Assembly: GCA_030836155.1 (NCBI GenBank)
Contig: JAURQI010000006.1
Coordinates: forward strand, 1-37,555
Direction: 5' to 3'
Source of the DNA: Crocinitomix sp.
GTDB lineage: Bacteria; Bacteroidota; Bacteroidia; Flavobacteriales_D; Crocinitomicaceae
Length of the DNA stretch: 37,555 bases
Shown: positions 7,174 to 15,976 of the stretch, one piece after another
Layout: the number at the start of each line of letters is the position of its first letter
Position numbering within the stretch: the first letter of the stretch is position 1
The notes under the pieces: generated by a model
Seen by the model: the letters and a program-made list of their open reading frames with translations, nothing else
Told to the model about the DNA's origin: nothing
Database searches by the model: none
Position numbers and translations under genes: made by a program

Positions 7174-9516
7174 ATGCGTTTTTTATTTACAATTCTTTTC
7201 CTCTCCGTCTTTGCAAATTTTGCGCAAGATTTAACCCAGTCGATTCGAGGTACGGTAACGGACAGGGAGACCCTAGAGCCTTTAATTGGAGCAAAGGTTA
7301 TGGTTGTGAATACAGAACCTTTAATCGGAAGTGTTACGGATATCAATGGTGAATTTAGATTGGAGAAAGTGCCCGTAGGTCGCCAAACGATTCGTGTGAC
7401 CTATGTGGGTTATGAACCATACGTTCGACAGAACATTGATATTACATCACGTGATGTGGTATTGGAAGTTCAAATGATTGAATCGGTTAATATGACCGAG
7501 GAGATCGAAATAAAAGCGAATAAGAAGGGCGAGTTGGTGAATAAAATGGTGACCGTCAGTGCACGATCTTTTTCGGTAGAGGAGTCTAACCGATTTGCAG
7601 GAAGTAAAAATGATGTTGCCCGCATGGCGCAAAATTTTGCGGGTGTACAAGGCGCCGATGACTCTAGAAATGACATTATTATTCGTGGAAATTCGCCAAC
7701 AGGTGTATTGTTCCGAATGGATGGGATTGACATTCCAAATCCCAACCACTTTGCGCGATTTGGTACAACGGGTGGGCCCATTAGTATGTTAAATAACAAT
7801 GTCTTGTCTAATTCGGATTTTTTGACCGGTGCATTTCCGGCTGAATACGGTAATGCGATTGCTGGGGTCTTTGATTTAAAAATGCGTCCCGGAAATAATG
7901 AAGATCATGAATTTATGTTTCAGTTTGGTTTTAATGGTGCTGAACTGATGGCAGAAGGTCCAATTTCAAGAAAGCGGAAGTCATCTTATTTGGTGAATTA
8001 TCGCTATTCAACCTTACAACTCTTTAAGTATATGGGGATCAATTTTGGGTCTACTGCCGTTCCAAATTATCAAGATGCCAGTTTTAAACTTAATTTCCCT
8101 TCAAAAAGAGGAGTTACATCGGTATTTGGAATGGGCGGTTATTCGGCGATCAATATTTTGGCAGAAGATACGGACAGCAGTGATTTGTTTGCTATTGACA
8201 TGAGTAATACCTTCTTTAATTCGAATGTTGGAGTAGTGGGGGTGAATCACCGACAACGGATTGGATCAAAATCATATATCAATTTTGCTTTTGGATTGCA
8301 AACGGCTATTAACCGTGTTGTTAATGATACAGTGGATGCCAATTTTGAAAATCCTTTTACGACTTATGTGAGTAATTCAGCAATCTCCCGAGCGACGAGT
8401 GATATTTTTTATAACCGAAAATTCAATGCGCGACATTTATTAAAAATTGGATTACATACAGATTTATTCTTCCTCAACCTAAACGATTCCACGTATAACA
8501 GATCCACTGCAATGTATCAAACGTTGAGGTCGTTTAGCGGAAATATGTTCTTGATTCAACCCTATGCCCAATATCAGTACCGTGCAACTGATCGATTGAC
8601 GTTTAATTTAGGCCTGCATGCCCAAACCTTAACCCTCGAAAATCAGTCGGCTATAGAACCGAGAGCTGGAGCAGCTTGGAAAATTTCAGATAAAGATCAA
8701 TTGAGTTTAGGATATGGTTTACACAGTCAAATGCAACCGATTGAATTGTATTATATTCAATCCATGAGTGGGGGAGTCGTAACTGAACCAAATCGTGGAT
8801 TGGATTTCAGTAAAAGTCACCATCTTGTTTTAGGGTATCAACACCGTTTTCCATTTGGGATAAATGCAAAGCTAGAGGCCTATTACCAATATCTTTTTGA
8901 CATTCCGGTTCAGAATACACCTTCGGCATATTCTATCTTAAATTTTGGTGCTGACTTTGTATCAGTTATTCCATCAAATCTAGCTTCCGATGGAACAGGT
9001 GAGAATTATGGGGTTGAATTAACCGTCGAAAAATTCTTAGACAAAGGCTTCTACTTTATGGTTACAGGCTCGCTATATCAGTCGTTTTATACAGCGAGTA
9101 ATGACGAAACCTACAATACTGCATTTAATGGCAACTATACTTTTAATGCGCTTGTTGGGTATGAATTTCGATTTGCGAATGGAAAAAATGCGTTGACCTT
9201 AGACGGTAATTTCACCTTAAATGGCGGTCGACGTTATACGCCAATTTTATTGGAAGAAAGTATAATGGCTGGGCAAGAAGTTCGCGATATGGATCTCGTT
9301 TTTGATGCCACGTATTCCGATTATATTCGTGGTGATTTCCGAATTGCATTTAAGGTAATTGGCAAAAAAGTTACTCAAGAATGGGCTATGGATATCCAGA
9401 ACTTTACCAATCGACGCAATATTTTCTTTCAAGAATATAGTCCTGCTTCAGAATCCATCCGAACGACTTTTCAAACGGGCCTCTTACCAATTGGGCAGTA
9501 TCGGATTTATTTTTAA
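7174..9516 (+). CDS. TonB-dependent outer-membrane receptor with CarboxypepD_reg-like domain
   Basis: Outer-membrane receptor. I take ATG 7174 rather than the in-frame TTG at 7165 because it opens a clean signal peptide (MRFLFTILFLSVFANFAQ). After it come a carboxypeptidase-regulatory-like beta-sandwich (~residues 22-95, IRGTVTDRETLEPLIGAKV … NGEFRLEKVPVG), typical of Bacteroidetes receptors, then a plug domain (~120-235, with DIIIRGNSPTGVLFRMDGIDIPNPNHF) and a beta barrel that ends in aromatic Phe (GQYRIYF). The length, 780 residues, is in the usual range. No SusD partner lies next to it, so it is probably not a SusCD glycan importer; the ligand is unknown. The neighbour on the other strand ends 6 bases away. 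Confidence 0.9.
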   Translation: MRFLFTILFLSVFANFAQDLTQSIRGTVTDRETLEPLIGAKVMVVNTEPLIGSVTDINGEFRLEKVPVGRQTIRVTYVGYEPYVRQNIDITSRDVVLEVQMIESVNMTEEIEIKANKKGELVNKMVTVSARSFSVEESNRFAGSKNDVARMAQNFAGVQGADDSRNDIIIRGNSPTGVLFRMDGIDIPNPNHFARFGTTGGPISMLNNNVLSNSDFLTGAFPAEYGNAIAGVFDLKMRPGNNEDHEFMFQFGFNGAELMAEGPISRKRKSSYLVNYRYSTLQLFKYMGINFGSTAVPNYQDASFKLNFPSKRGVTSVFGMGGYSAINILAEDTDSSDLFAIDMSNTFFNSNVGVVGVNHRQRIGSKSYINFAFGLQTAINRVVNDTVDANFENPFTTYVSNSAISRATSDIFYNRKFNARHLLKIGLHTDLFFLNLNDSTYNRSTAMYQTLRSFSGNMFLIQPYAQYQYRATDRLTFNLGLHAQTLTLENQSAIEPRAGAAWKISDKDQLSLGYGLHSQMQPIELYYIQSMSGGVVTEPNRGLDFSKSHHLVLGYQHRFPFGINAKLEAYYQYLFDIPVQNTPSAYSILNFGADFVSVIPSNLASDGTGENYGVELTVEKFLDKGFYFMVTGSLYQSFYTASNDETYNTAFNGNYTFNALVGYEFRFANGKNALTLDGNFTLNGGRRYTPILLEESIMAGQEVRDMDLVFDATYSDYIRGDFRIAFKVIGKKVTQEWAMDIQNFTNRRNIFFQEYSPASESIRTTFQTGLLPIGQYRIYF

Positions 9517-9522
9517 GAAGGT

Positions 9523-10335
9523 TTAATCTTTTTCCTTTTTTTTAAGCTGATAGGTATAGCCGATGTTCAGGTAGAGAAAAGTATCCAGTGAGCCGTATTT
9601 TGAATCGATATAGCCATAATGTGTGATAGTCGATGTCGGTGAGCTAGACCCTTGATTGTAATATCTAATCGTATGTATATAATCGTAAAAAAAGGTATTT
9701 CTGGTAGTGCATGAAAATGTTAAATCGAAGAAGGAATGGTCAGTTAATTTGACTTTAAGTGATGCAGCGATATTTCCTCCAAATAATCCTCGGTAAGACT
9801 TCTCTAAATTATTTTTATGCCAAACACCGTGATAGGTGTTCAATGTATATGAGTATTCCATTCGATTATCATAATTAAATTGAAAGTCACTTTGATATGT
9901 ATGCTTTTCTTGAAAAAATTGACGATAAACAATCGAGCTACTTAAGTCAAGTAAAAGAGAACCGTTATGAAAAGAGAGCCGTTTCATTAGACCGAGTTGA
10001 ATGTCAATTCGGGGCTTTTGGACTACTATATTGTCAAGGTGAACCCTCTTCAAAGACTCTGTTATTGGTTGATAGTGGGTTGATTGAGAAATTAACAGTG
10101 TTGAAGTCAAGTGTATATTACCTTTGTCCCACAGCTCCACTGAGTAATTACAACCTATACCTATATCTCGCAACGATTTCATATGCAAATAATCCCGCCT
10201 TGCTTGTTTATTAGGTATAAGCATTGTCATATTTTTGGTTGAGATGCCGTATCTAGATTCCAATGATAACTCGTGATTTTGACTCAAAGCTGTTGTTGAA
10301 TATAAGCTTAATATAATTGTAAAAAATTTCATCAT
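9523..10335 (-). CDS. Predicted outer-membrane beta-barrel protein, function unknown
   Basis: Starts MMKFFTIILSLYSTTALSQ, a good signal peptide. The remaining ~250 residues show alternating hydrophobic/polar strands (for example DIQLGLMKRLSF, LLLDLSSSIVYRQFF, IAASLKVKLTDHSFFDLTFSC, TFLYLNIGYTYQL) with polar loops, as expected of an 8- to 12-strand barrel. The final strand is followed by a lysine-rich tail (KKKEKD) instead of ending in an aromatic residue. I recognise no family. It is downstream of the 526-residue secreted protein gene on the same strand, but a strong terminator lies between them, so it likely has its own promoter in the short gap or depends on read-through. Confidence 0.65.
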   Translation of the reverse strand: MMKFFTIILSLYSTTALSQNHELSLESRYGISTKNMTMLIPNKQARRDYLHMKSLRDIGIGCNYSVELWDKGNIHLTSTLLISQSTHYQPITESLKRVHLDNIVVQKPRIDIQLGLMKRLSFHNGSLLLDLSSSIVYRQFFQEKHTYQSDFQFNYDNRMEYSYTLNTYHGVWHKNNLEKSYRGLFGGNIAASLKVKLTDHSFFDLTFSCTTRNTFFYDYIHTIRYYNQGSSSPTSTITHYGYIDSKYGSLDTFLYLNIGYTYQLKKKEKD

Positions 10336-10344
10336 AAAACTTGT

Positions 10345-10381
10345 AAAAAAGCTTAACTCAGTATATACTGAGTTGAGCTTT
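10345..10381 (-). terminator. Strong intrinsic terminator after the 526-residue secreted protein gene
   Basis: Bases 10348-10381 form a 17-bp stem with essentially no loop: arms AAAGCTtAACTCAGTAT and its complement, with one G-T wobble. On the minus strand it is followed directly by six T (10350-10345). It ends the transcript of the gene whose stop is at 10391, and sits only about 10 bases before the next ATG on the same strand (10335). Confidence 0.85.
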
Positions 10382-10390
10382 GTTCATTTT

Positions 10391-11971
10391 CTAACACGGT
10401 GAAATATGGCCATTAAGCTCACTGAATTGTCCATCTTTGACAAACCAATGCTTGGATTTCACTCCGTCTTCTGCATCGTATCGGTAATAGCGAAAGACTT
10501 TATTTTTCACCTTTTGTATTTTTCGACGCCGTTTGCGCAATTTGTCACCGTATTTCTCGTCCTTGTAATCGCAAAAACGGTCGAAGAATTTTCCAGTTAC
10601 GTCTGTGAAAAGCGTACCCTTTACCAGTTCCAGAGAGCCGTCATCTTGCCATTCGTAAAGATGTGTGGATGAGCCGATGTGATTGCCCAAAATATTGTCA
10701 TTGATCCAAACCCGACCAACAATTTGAAAGCCGCCTTCATTGTCATGGTTGTATTCAAGGGCGTCATTTTTGCCGCACGCATTTTCAACATTGAATTCGA
10801 TGGTGAAACCATCTTCAATTTCACTACCGTCATTGATGGTTTGTTCGTTTCCATACCTGTCAATGAAAGAAACACTGGTTTGTGGATAATAATCACCGTA
10901 ATCTGAAAAAGTATGATAAACGAAGCCATTATTGTAATCATTATGGGTAGAGGTGATAACATCGTCCCAATCAACCTCCAACGTCATTCCGCCAACCCAA
11001 TAAACGGAACTGTCTCTTACGCCTCCTGCAGGTTGGAAATACTCCACTAAATGTATACTAAACCCCTTAGTAAAAGGATCGCAATCAGCATCACTCGCAT
11101 AGGTAAGTCGTGTCACATACCAACATGAATCCTCGCTATCGGTCTCCACACTGATTTCACCTCGATCTTGCGAAACCAATGTCCGATTTCCATCCAAAAT
11201 ATCTATTTCTAAGATGTGCTGAAAAACGGGGCTAGCTGGATCAAAAGGTTCATCATCCCGATCCATATCCTCTAGTAGACCGATAAGGCTAACGTTTTCT
11301 TTGCTAAATCGATAGATTTCACCAAGATCATGGAAAAAGTAGATGGAGTCCCCAACACCAACCATGCGATTTTCATTCAAAAAGGTCTTCTTAATTTCAT
11401 CTGCAATAAAATCTTCTTGGTACAGGTTCAATAAGTCCTGCGAATTTAATCGACCATTAATCCAGTTGTACTTATTAATGATGTATTGACGAAATGAAAT
11501 ATAACTCGGGTATTCAGCTTGAAAAATATCGAGTTGCTCGTCGATATCGCCTTGATCGGTGAATCGCGTTAAAGCATCATAGACCGCAGCAATGTGTGCC
11601 CTATCTTCAAAAAAGAGTATGTCATTTTCTATTGACAGCTCCGTGAAGCTAGGCAAAGAGTTTTGATTGTTATACTCTTGAATGATTAGATCAGCATAAA
11701 GTGTTGTTGTTAGGCTTGATGCAATAATTTCAACTTGATCTGATCCATTTTCGGTTTGTCTGATTTGCACAACCTGGTTTGTCAGCAGTGCTCCAATGGA
11801 GTGAGGCGATGTTTTGTAGGTATTGTCCGAATTGCTTTCATGGATAATTGAATACACGGTGGTTCCCAAAGGAATCGTTCCGATTACGCGCGCTTCAATT
11901 AAACTTTGTGCAATAGTTGAAAAATTTAGGCACAAAGTCAGTGCCATCAGTAACATAAGTTTTGGTCTCAT
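10391..11971 (-). CDS. Secreted protein of unknown function
   Basis: Residues 1-22 are a signal peptide (LMLLMALTLCLNFSTIAQ-S). I recognise no domain with confidence. The N-terminal ~200 residues are mixed, with a helical part near 125-200 (VYDALTRFTDQGDIDEQLDIFQAEYPSYISFRQYI). The middle and later parts are rich in Asp and aromatic residues, with strand-like pieces and several cysteines (WYVTRLTYASDADCD, VENACG). Near the C-terminus a very basic run (residues ~477-491, KLRKRRRKIQKVKNK) is odd for an exported protein. There is no type IX secretion C-terminal domain, and the protein ends in cysteine. A stable stem-loop lies in its presumed leader at 11988-12032. Confidence 0.6.
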   Translation of the reverse strand: MRPKLMLLMALTLCLNFSTIAQSLIEARVIGTIPLGTTVYSIIHESNSDNTYKTSPHSIGALLTNQVVQIRQTENGSDQVEIIASSLTTTLYADLIIQEYNNQNSLPSFTELSIENDILFFEDRAHIAAVYDALTRFTDQGDIDEQLDIFQAEYPSYISFRQYIINKYNWINGRLNSQDLLNLYQEDFIADEIKKTFLNENRMVGVGDSIYFFHDLGEIYRFSKENVSLIGLLEDMDRDDEPFDPASPVFQHILEIDILDGNRTLVSQDRGEISVETDSEDSCWYVTRLTYASDADCDPFTKGFSIHLVEYFQPAGGVRDSSVYWVGGMTLEVDWDDVITSTHNDYNNGFVYHTFSDYGDYYPQTSVSFIDRYGNEQTINDGSEIEDGFTIEFNVENACGKNDALEYNHDNEGGFQIVGRVWINDNILGNHIGSSTHLYEWQDDGSLELVKGTLFTDVTGKFFDRFCDYKDEKYGDKLRKRRRKIQKVKNKVFRYYRYDAEDGVKSKHWFVKDGQFSELNGHISPC

Positions 11972-11987
11972 GAAAAAAATAAAATGT

Positions 11988-12032
11988 CCCTACTTTGTTA
12001 ATCGGAAGTGTTCGGGTAGTCTTCCAGTAGGG
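11988..12032 (-). promoter_or_regulatory. Stem-loop in the leader of the 526-residue secreted protein gene
   Basis: Arms CCCTACT (11988-11994) and AGTAGGG (12026-12032) pair; inside, GGAAG (12004-12008) pairs with CTTCC (12021-12025), leaving a one-sided bulge and a 12-base loop. On the minus strand this is followed by ACATTTTATTTTTTTC and then the ATG at 11971. The layout resembles an attenuator or a translation-controlling hairpin, but its role is untested. Confidence 0.4.
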
Positions 12033-12210
12033 TCTTTTCTTAAATTCAGAGTAGCATTTGTTTTTCAAAATTATAGTCTTCAATAGCGATAGACAAGCGT
12101 TTTTTATGATAACCAGTATTCGGTTGTAATATGACTGTAAAAGGTTCTTATGATTAGTATTTGGCGTCTGATAATGCGTCAAGATGAGGCAGTCTGTATC
12201 AAAAAACACC

Positions 12211-12218
12211 TATCTTCG
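12211..12218 (+). promoter_or_regulatory. Near-consensus -7 box (TATCTTCG) before the methyltransferase
   Basis: TATCTTCG differs from TAnnTTTG at one base and lies 5 bases before the ATG at 12224, so the message would be almost leaderless. No -33 TTG is seen at the usual spacing. Confidence 0.3.
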
Positions 12219-12223
12219 CACCC

Positions 12224-13069
12224 ATGTCGCAGATTTATACTGAACATTGGCCGGATTATGCATTGCTTGATGCAGGTAATGGTGAGAAATTAGAACGATG
12301 GGGTGAACAAATCACAATTCGACCTGATCGCAACGCCTATTTCAAGCCGGTATGGTCAAAAGAAGTTTGGCTGGAAAAGGCCGATTTTATATTTCAGGAA
12401 GAGACGCATACTAAAGGCCGTTGGGAGAAATTAAATCCAGAAGCTAAGGAAAATTGGAACATCTCATATGGGGCGTTGGAATATGGTTTGGAGTTAACAA
12501 AATTCAAACATATAGGTTTATTCCCAGAGCAACGAACAAACTGGGACTTTATTCAGTCGAATATAGAAGAGGACGACCGCTTTCTAAATCTTTTTGGGTA
12601 TACAGGTGGTGCATCTTTGGCTGCTCGCTCTGTCGGCGCAGAAGTTTACCATTGTGATGCCGTGCGCCAGATTAATGCATGGGCCAAGTCGAACATGGAA
12701 ACATCAGGTTTATCGGATATTCGCTGGGTCTTGGATGATGCGCTAAAGTTTGCACAACGCGAGTTAAAAAGAGGAAATCGTTATAAAGGGGTGATCATGG
12801 ATCCTCCTGCTTTTGGAATAGGGGCCAAAAAGGAGCGCTGGAAAATCGAACAAAAATTCCATGAATTATTAGAAATTGCATTGGAAATAACAGATCCTGG
12901 GGGATTTATTATTATGAATACTTATTCACCAAAGCTGCCAGCTTCAAAGATTAAAACTGCTTTGACCGAATTAGGTGTATTAGATCAATCTACGGTCGAG
13001 ACCTTAGCCATGAAAACAACAACGGGAAAAGTACTGGAATACGGTGAGCTCACAAGAATCAACCGTTAG
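12224..13069 (+). CDS. Class I SAM-dependent methyltransferase, RlmI/RlmK-like
   Basis: Rossmann-fold methyltransferase. The AdoMet-binding loop is NLFGYTGGASL (residues 122-132), the acidic end of strand 2 is in YHCDAV, and the catalytic motif IV is DPPAFG (193-198), characteristic of the PF10672-type enzymes related to the 23S rRNA m5C methyltransferase RlmI. It lacks the N-terminal PUA domain of E. coli RlmI and is shorter (281 against about 396 residues), so the exact RNA target is unclear. The last residues (EYGELTRINR) fit the family. Its stop codon TAG (13067-13069) overlaps the stop of the next gene on the other strand, which excludes a terminator between the two genes. Confidence 0.85.
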   Translation: MSQIYTEHWPDYALLDAGNGEKLERWGEQITIRPDRNAYFKPVWSKEVWLEKADFIFQEETHTKGRWEKLNPEAKENWNISYGALEYGLELTKFKHIGLFPEQRTNWDFIQSNIEEDDRFLNLFGYTGGASLAARSVGAEVYHCDAVRQINAWAKSNMETSGLSDIRWVLDDALKFAQRELKRGNRYKGVIMDPPAFGIGAKKERWKIEQKFHELLEIALEITDPGGFIIMNTYSPKLPASKIKTALTELGVLDQSTVETLAMKTTTGKVLEYGELTRINR

Positions 13070-14622
13070 AAAAAGGCAACTTTTTGAGAAGCATGTAAAT
13101 TACCAGCTTGCACATCTAAAACGTACAATCCGTTTGCATAGCGACCTGTTTCTAGCCAGATTTGGAAATCGGCTTCAGATGGCATTTCTTCAATGGATTC
13201 AATCAATTGACCTGCTGTATTATAAATATTAATTGAAACCAAATCGTTGGTAGGAACTGTAATGCGAATTCCTTCCGTCTCAACATAAGGATTGCTAACG
13301 ATTTCAATTTTTATCGTTTCGTTTTTAGGAACAGATAAAATCGTAATGGTTTCTTCTTGCTCACATCCGAAAGAATCTGACATGGTCACTGTATATTCTC
13401 CAGGACAAAGTCCTGTGCGATAACTCATGCTGGAACCGTCTTCCCATTCAAAATCATAAGGTGCTGTGCCACCACTTGGGAGAATGTTAACTGATGCATT
13501 ACAAAGTTTATTGTTGATCAGAAAAGGGTCCATAGCGATTACTGTTGGTTCAGTTATTATAACGCTGTCTAAAAATAAGCAACCGTTCATGTCAACGATT
13601 ATCACATCATGTGTTCCTCCGCTCAATGAACTTCGCGATGGGCTGGTAGATCCATCTTCCCAATAGAACTCATAAGGAGGTGTTCCTCCGATTCCTGATA
13701 TTTCTGCACTTCCATCTGTCATACCATTGCAAGTGACAGGCGCGCTTGTAGTGCTTAGTTCAAATGCTGCTGGTTCAATCACCTCAAGATCGTTCAACTC
13801 AAAAGTACAACCTAAAGCATCAGTGACAATAACGTCATAACGACCTGCCCCAACTCCAAAAAGGTTAGGCTCTGTCATTCCGTTTGACCATTCGAAAGTA
13901 TAGGGAGCTTCTCCATTTTCTACATTAATAAAAGCAAAGCCATCCTCAAATCCAGGGCAAGTTGGGTGAATCGAAAATGATTCTACAATTTCAACAGAAA
14001 CCTCTGGTTCACGGACAACAATATCATGCTTAATAAATTCGCAATTATTATTGTCTCGCGCAGTAACCGAATAAGTACCTGCAATCAGATCTTCGGCTAG
14101 AGGACCTGTATCTCCATTTGACCATTCAAAAAGAAAGCCTGGTGTACCGCCTGTCACATTAGCAACGGCTGTGCCTGTTTTTTCTCCTTTGCAAATAATA
14201 TCTGTCACAGATACCGAGACGTCTTCAATATGCGGAACGACATTTTTAACAACGGTATTGGAATAAGTCCAAGGTTGATGGATTTCTTCTCGGCATCCTC
14301 TTCTGAAGTAAGTTGTTTCAGAAATAGGACCAGGATAATACTCGAGCAACGTTGCGCCTAGAATAACTTCCCAGCTTCCCATTTCGGTTCGTTTTTCCCA
14401 TTTAAAAATGAGCAAACCTTCAATATCTCCGCTGGGAGAAGCTGTGTTGCGAATTCCTTCAGGTAAATCGCCGTAACAGATGGTTTCGTCTTCAGCAATT
14501 GTTCCGCCAGATTCTACCCCACGATCATCTAGCTGCGCAAATCCAGCATTGAATTGCATCAGAAACACAGTTGCCAATAGCGTACGTGTAAGAATGTGGT
14601 ATAGGTTCGAGTTGGTAATCAC
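13066..14622 (-). CDS. SprB-repeat protein with type IX secretion sorting domain
   Basis: Secreted or surface protein. The only usable start is GTG at 14622, giving a hydrophobic leader to about residue 30 (LLATVFLMQFNAGFAQ). Residues ~35-130 are unassigned. Four tandem SprB-type repeats follow (~135-205, 210-283, 290-357, 365-430), each with a cysteine-containing start (for example ITDIICKGEKTGTA), a GGTPPYEFYW-like core and a GCxF turn near its end. Residues ~438-518 form a type IX secretion C-terminal domain (SINIYNTAGQLIES … GLYVLDVQAG). SprB repeats occur in gliding-motility adhesins, but this protein is far smaller than SprB, so a motility role is not implied. It lies 98 bases downstream of sufD on the same strand but is probably separately expressed. 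Confidence 0.85.
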   Translation of the reverse strand: MITNSNLYHILTRTLLATVFLMQFNAGFAQLDDRGVESGGTIAEDETICYGDLPEGIRNTASPSGDIEGLLIFKWEKRTEMGSWEVILGATLLEYYPGPISETTYFRRGCREEIHQPWTYSNTVVKNVVPHIEDVSVSVTDIICKGEKTGTAVANVTGGTPGFLFEWSNGDTGPLAEDLIAGTYSVTARDNNNCEFIKHDIVVREPEVSVEIVESFSIHPTCPGFEDGFAFINVENGEAPYTFEWSNGMTEPNLFGVGAGRYDVIVTDALGCTFELNDLEVIEPAAFELSTTSAPVTCNGMTDGSAEISGIGGTPPYEFYWEDGSTSPSRSSLSGGTHDVIIVDMNGCLFLDSVIITEPTVIAMDPFLINNKLCNASVNILPSGGTAPYDFEWEDGSSMSYRTGLCPGEYTVTMSDSFGCEQEETITILSVPKNETIKIEIVSNPYVETEGIRITVPTNDLVSINIYNTAGQLIESIEEMPSEADFQIWLETGRYANGLYVLDVQAGNLHASQKVAFF

Positions 14623-14720
14623 AACTTAAACCTCTAATGTACACTAATTTTTATTGAAAACTAGCGAACTTATTCGAAATTTTTGGAATCCTAAATAACA
14701 CTATTTAGACCAGAAACAGT

Positions 14721-15974
14721 TTAGATTTCGATGTCCGAATCCCAACCGTGAACTTCTTGGAGATGATTTTTGATATATTGGTTAGTCGCTTCATCTTCAA
14801 TAGTTTCCATTACGTCACCAATAAATGCTCCAACTAAAATCTTCTCTGATTTCTCCTTGGAAATCCCACGGGTCTGCAAGTAAAACAGGGCGTTTTCGTC
14901 AAGTTGTCCTGTAGTTGAACCATGAGAGCATTTCACGTCATCTGCATAAATTTCAAGTTCTGGTTTTGAATCAACCGAAGCCTGATCAGACAATAAGATA
15001 TTGCCATTATTTTGATACGCATTGATCACCTGTGCGTCTTTACGAACAATCACTTTTCCATTAAATACACCTGTTGACTGATCGTCTAAAACGTATTTAT
15101 AGTTCTCATTACTAAAACAATTTGAAACTTTATGATCAACAAAAGTATGATTATCAACATGCTGTTTTCCCTTTGTGACAAGCATACCATTCATATGTGT
15201 TTCACAATTCTGACCATCTACGGCAATGTTGACATTATTTCGCACCAATAGGCCATTCAATGTGAACGTGTTGACAGCTAGTCTGGAGTCAGCAGCTTGT
15301 CGTGCGTCAATGGTTGTGATAGTTAGATGATTATCATTGCCCGTTTGAACATTTTGGAAAGTGAGTTTAGCATTTGCAGCAACATCTAATTCAATTAAGC
15401 AATTGCTGAATTGCGTATAGTTGTCTTGACATCCAGTAGTCATAATAATCGTTGCTTCAGAAGATCCTTCCGCTACAACCCTCAAACGCGGCATATTTAT
15501 GATCTGATCGCCTTCATGTAAAACCAAAACTTGCAGCGGTGCACTGAGAACCGTGTTTTTTGGAATAGTTATGACCACCTCCTCACGGAAATAGGCATCA
15601 TTGATGGTTGTAAAAATGGTCGCTTTTTCTTCATTTCGAACATTGTTTACACCAAATTGACCTGGGAAAGATCGTTCAACGACAATGGATAGATCATTAA
15701 AACTACTTAAATCGTCACGTATTTCACCTTGAGCAATTGTGATGATATTGTCGCAAGTTTGAAAACTTGAAATATCTGTTTTTGTCAGTTTTGTTCCTAA
15801 TTCAAAAGCTGTATTTGTAATCTTTCCGAGTCGGGTATACTTCCAATATTCATCTCGTGTTGAAGGGAAATCCATATTTTCCAAACGTTCTGCAGCAGCC
15901 TGCTGGTAGTTGTTTTGTGGAGTTTCCAAACGCGAAGTAAATTCGGCCATTTTCTTTGAAAGAGTCAAGGTCAT
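14721..15974 (-). CDS. sufD: Fe-S cluster assembly scaffold subunit SufD
   Basis: SufD partner of the SufBCD scaffold in the cytoplasm. The protein has the helical N-terminal region with FPSTRDEYWKYTRLG (~35-49), a long right-handed beta-helix middle, and the C-terminal helical signature CSHGSTTGQLDENALFYLQTRGI around residue 350-375, typical of SufB/SufD proteins. Length 417 is normal. It starts 2 bases after the sufC stop codon, so sufC and sufD are translationally linked. The gene downstream on the strand is the SprB-repeat protein, not the sufS desulfurase often found after sufD in Bacteroidetes. A short AT-rich inverted repeat lies just past its stop (14691-14708) without a T-tract. Confidence 0.95.
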   Translation of the reverse strand: MTLTLSKKMAEFTSRLETPQNNYQQAAAERLENMDFPSTRDEYWKYTRLGKITNTAFELGTKLTKTDISSFQTCDNIITIAQGEIRDDLSSFNDLSIVVERSFPGQFGVNNVRNEEKATIFTTINDAYFREEVVITIPKNTVLSAPLQVLVLHEGDQIINMPRLRVVAEGSSEATIIMTTGCQDNYTQFSNCLIELDVAANAKLTFQNVQTGNDNHLTITTIDARQAADSRLAVNTFTLNGLLVRNNVNIAVDGQNCETHMNGMLVTKGKQHVDNHTFVDHKVSNCFSNENYKYVLDDQSTGVFNGKVIVRKDAQVINAYQNNGNILLSDQASVDSKPELEIYADDVKCSHGSTTGQLDENALFYLQTRGISKEKSEKILVGAFIGDVMETIEDEATNQYIKNHLQEVHGWDSDIEI

Positions 15975-15976
15975 AA

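Noticed and set aside
9897-10214. 105-codon plus-strand frame opposite the barrel protein gene
   Set aside because: Fully antisense to a gene with a signal peptide and barrel pattern; composition looks like a shadow frame.
14691-14708. Inverted repeat CTAAATA-acac-TATTTAG after sufD considered as a terminator
   Set aside because: The stem is AT-only apart from one pair and has no T-tract; probably too weak.
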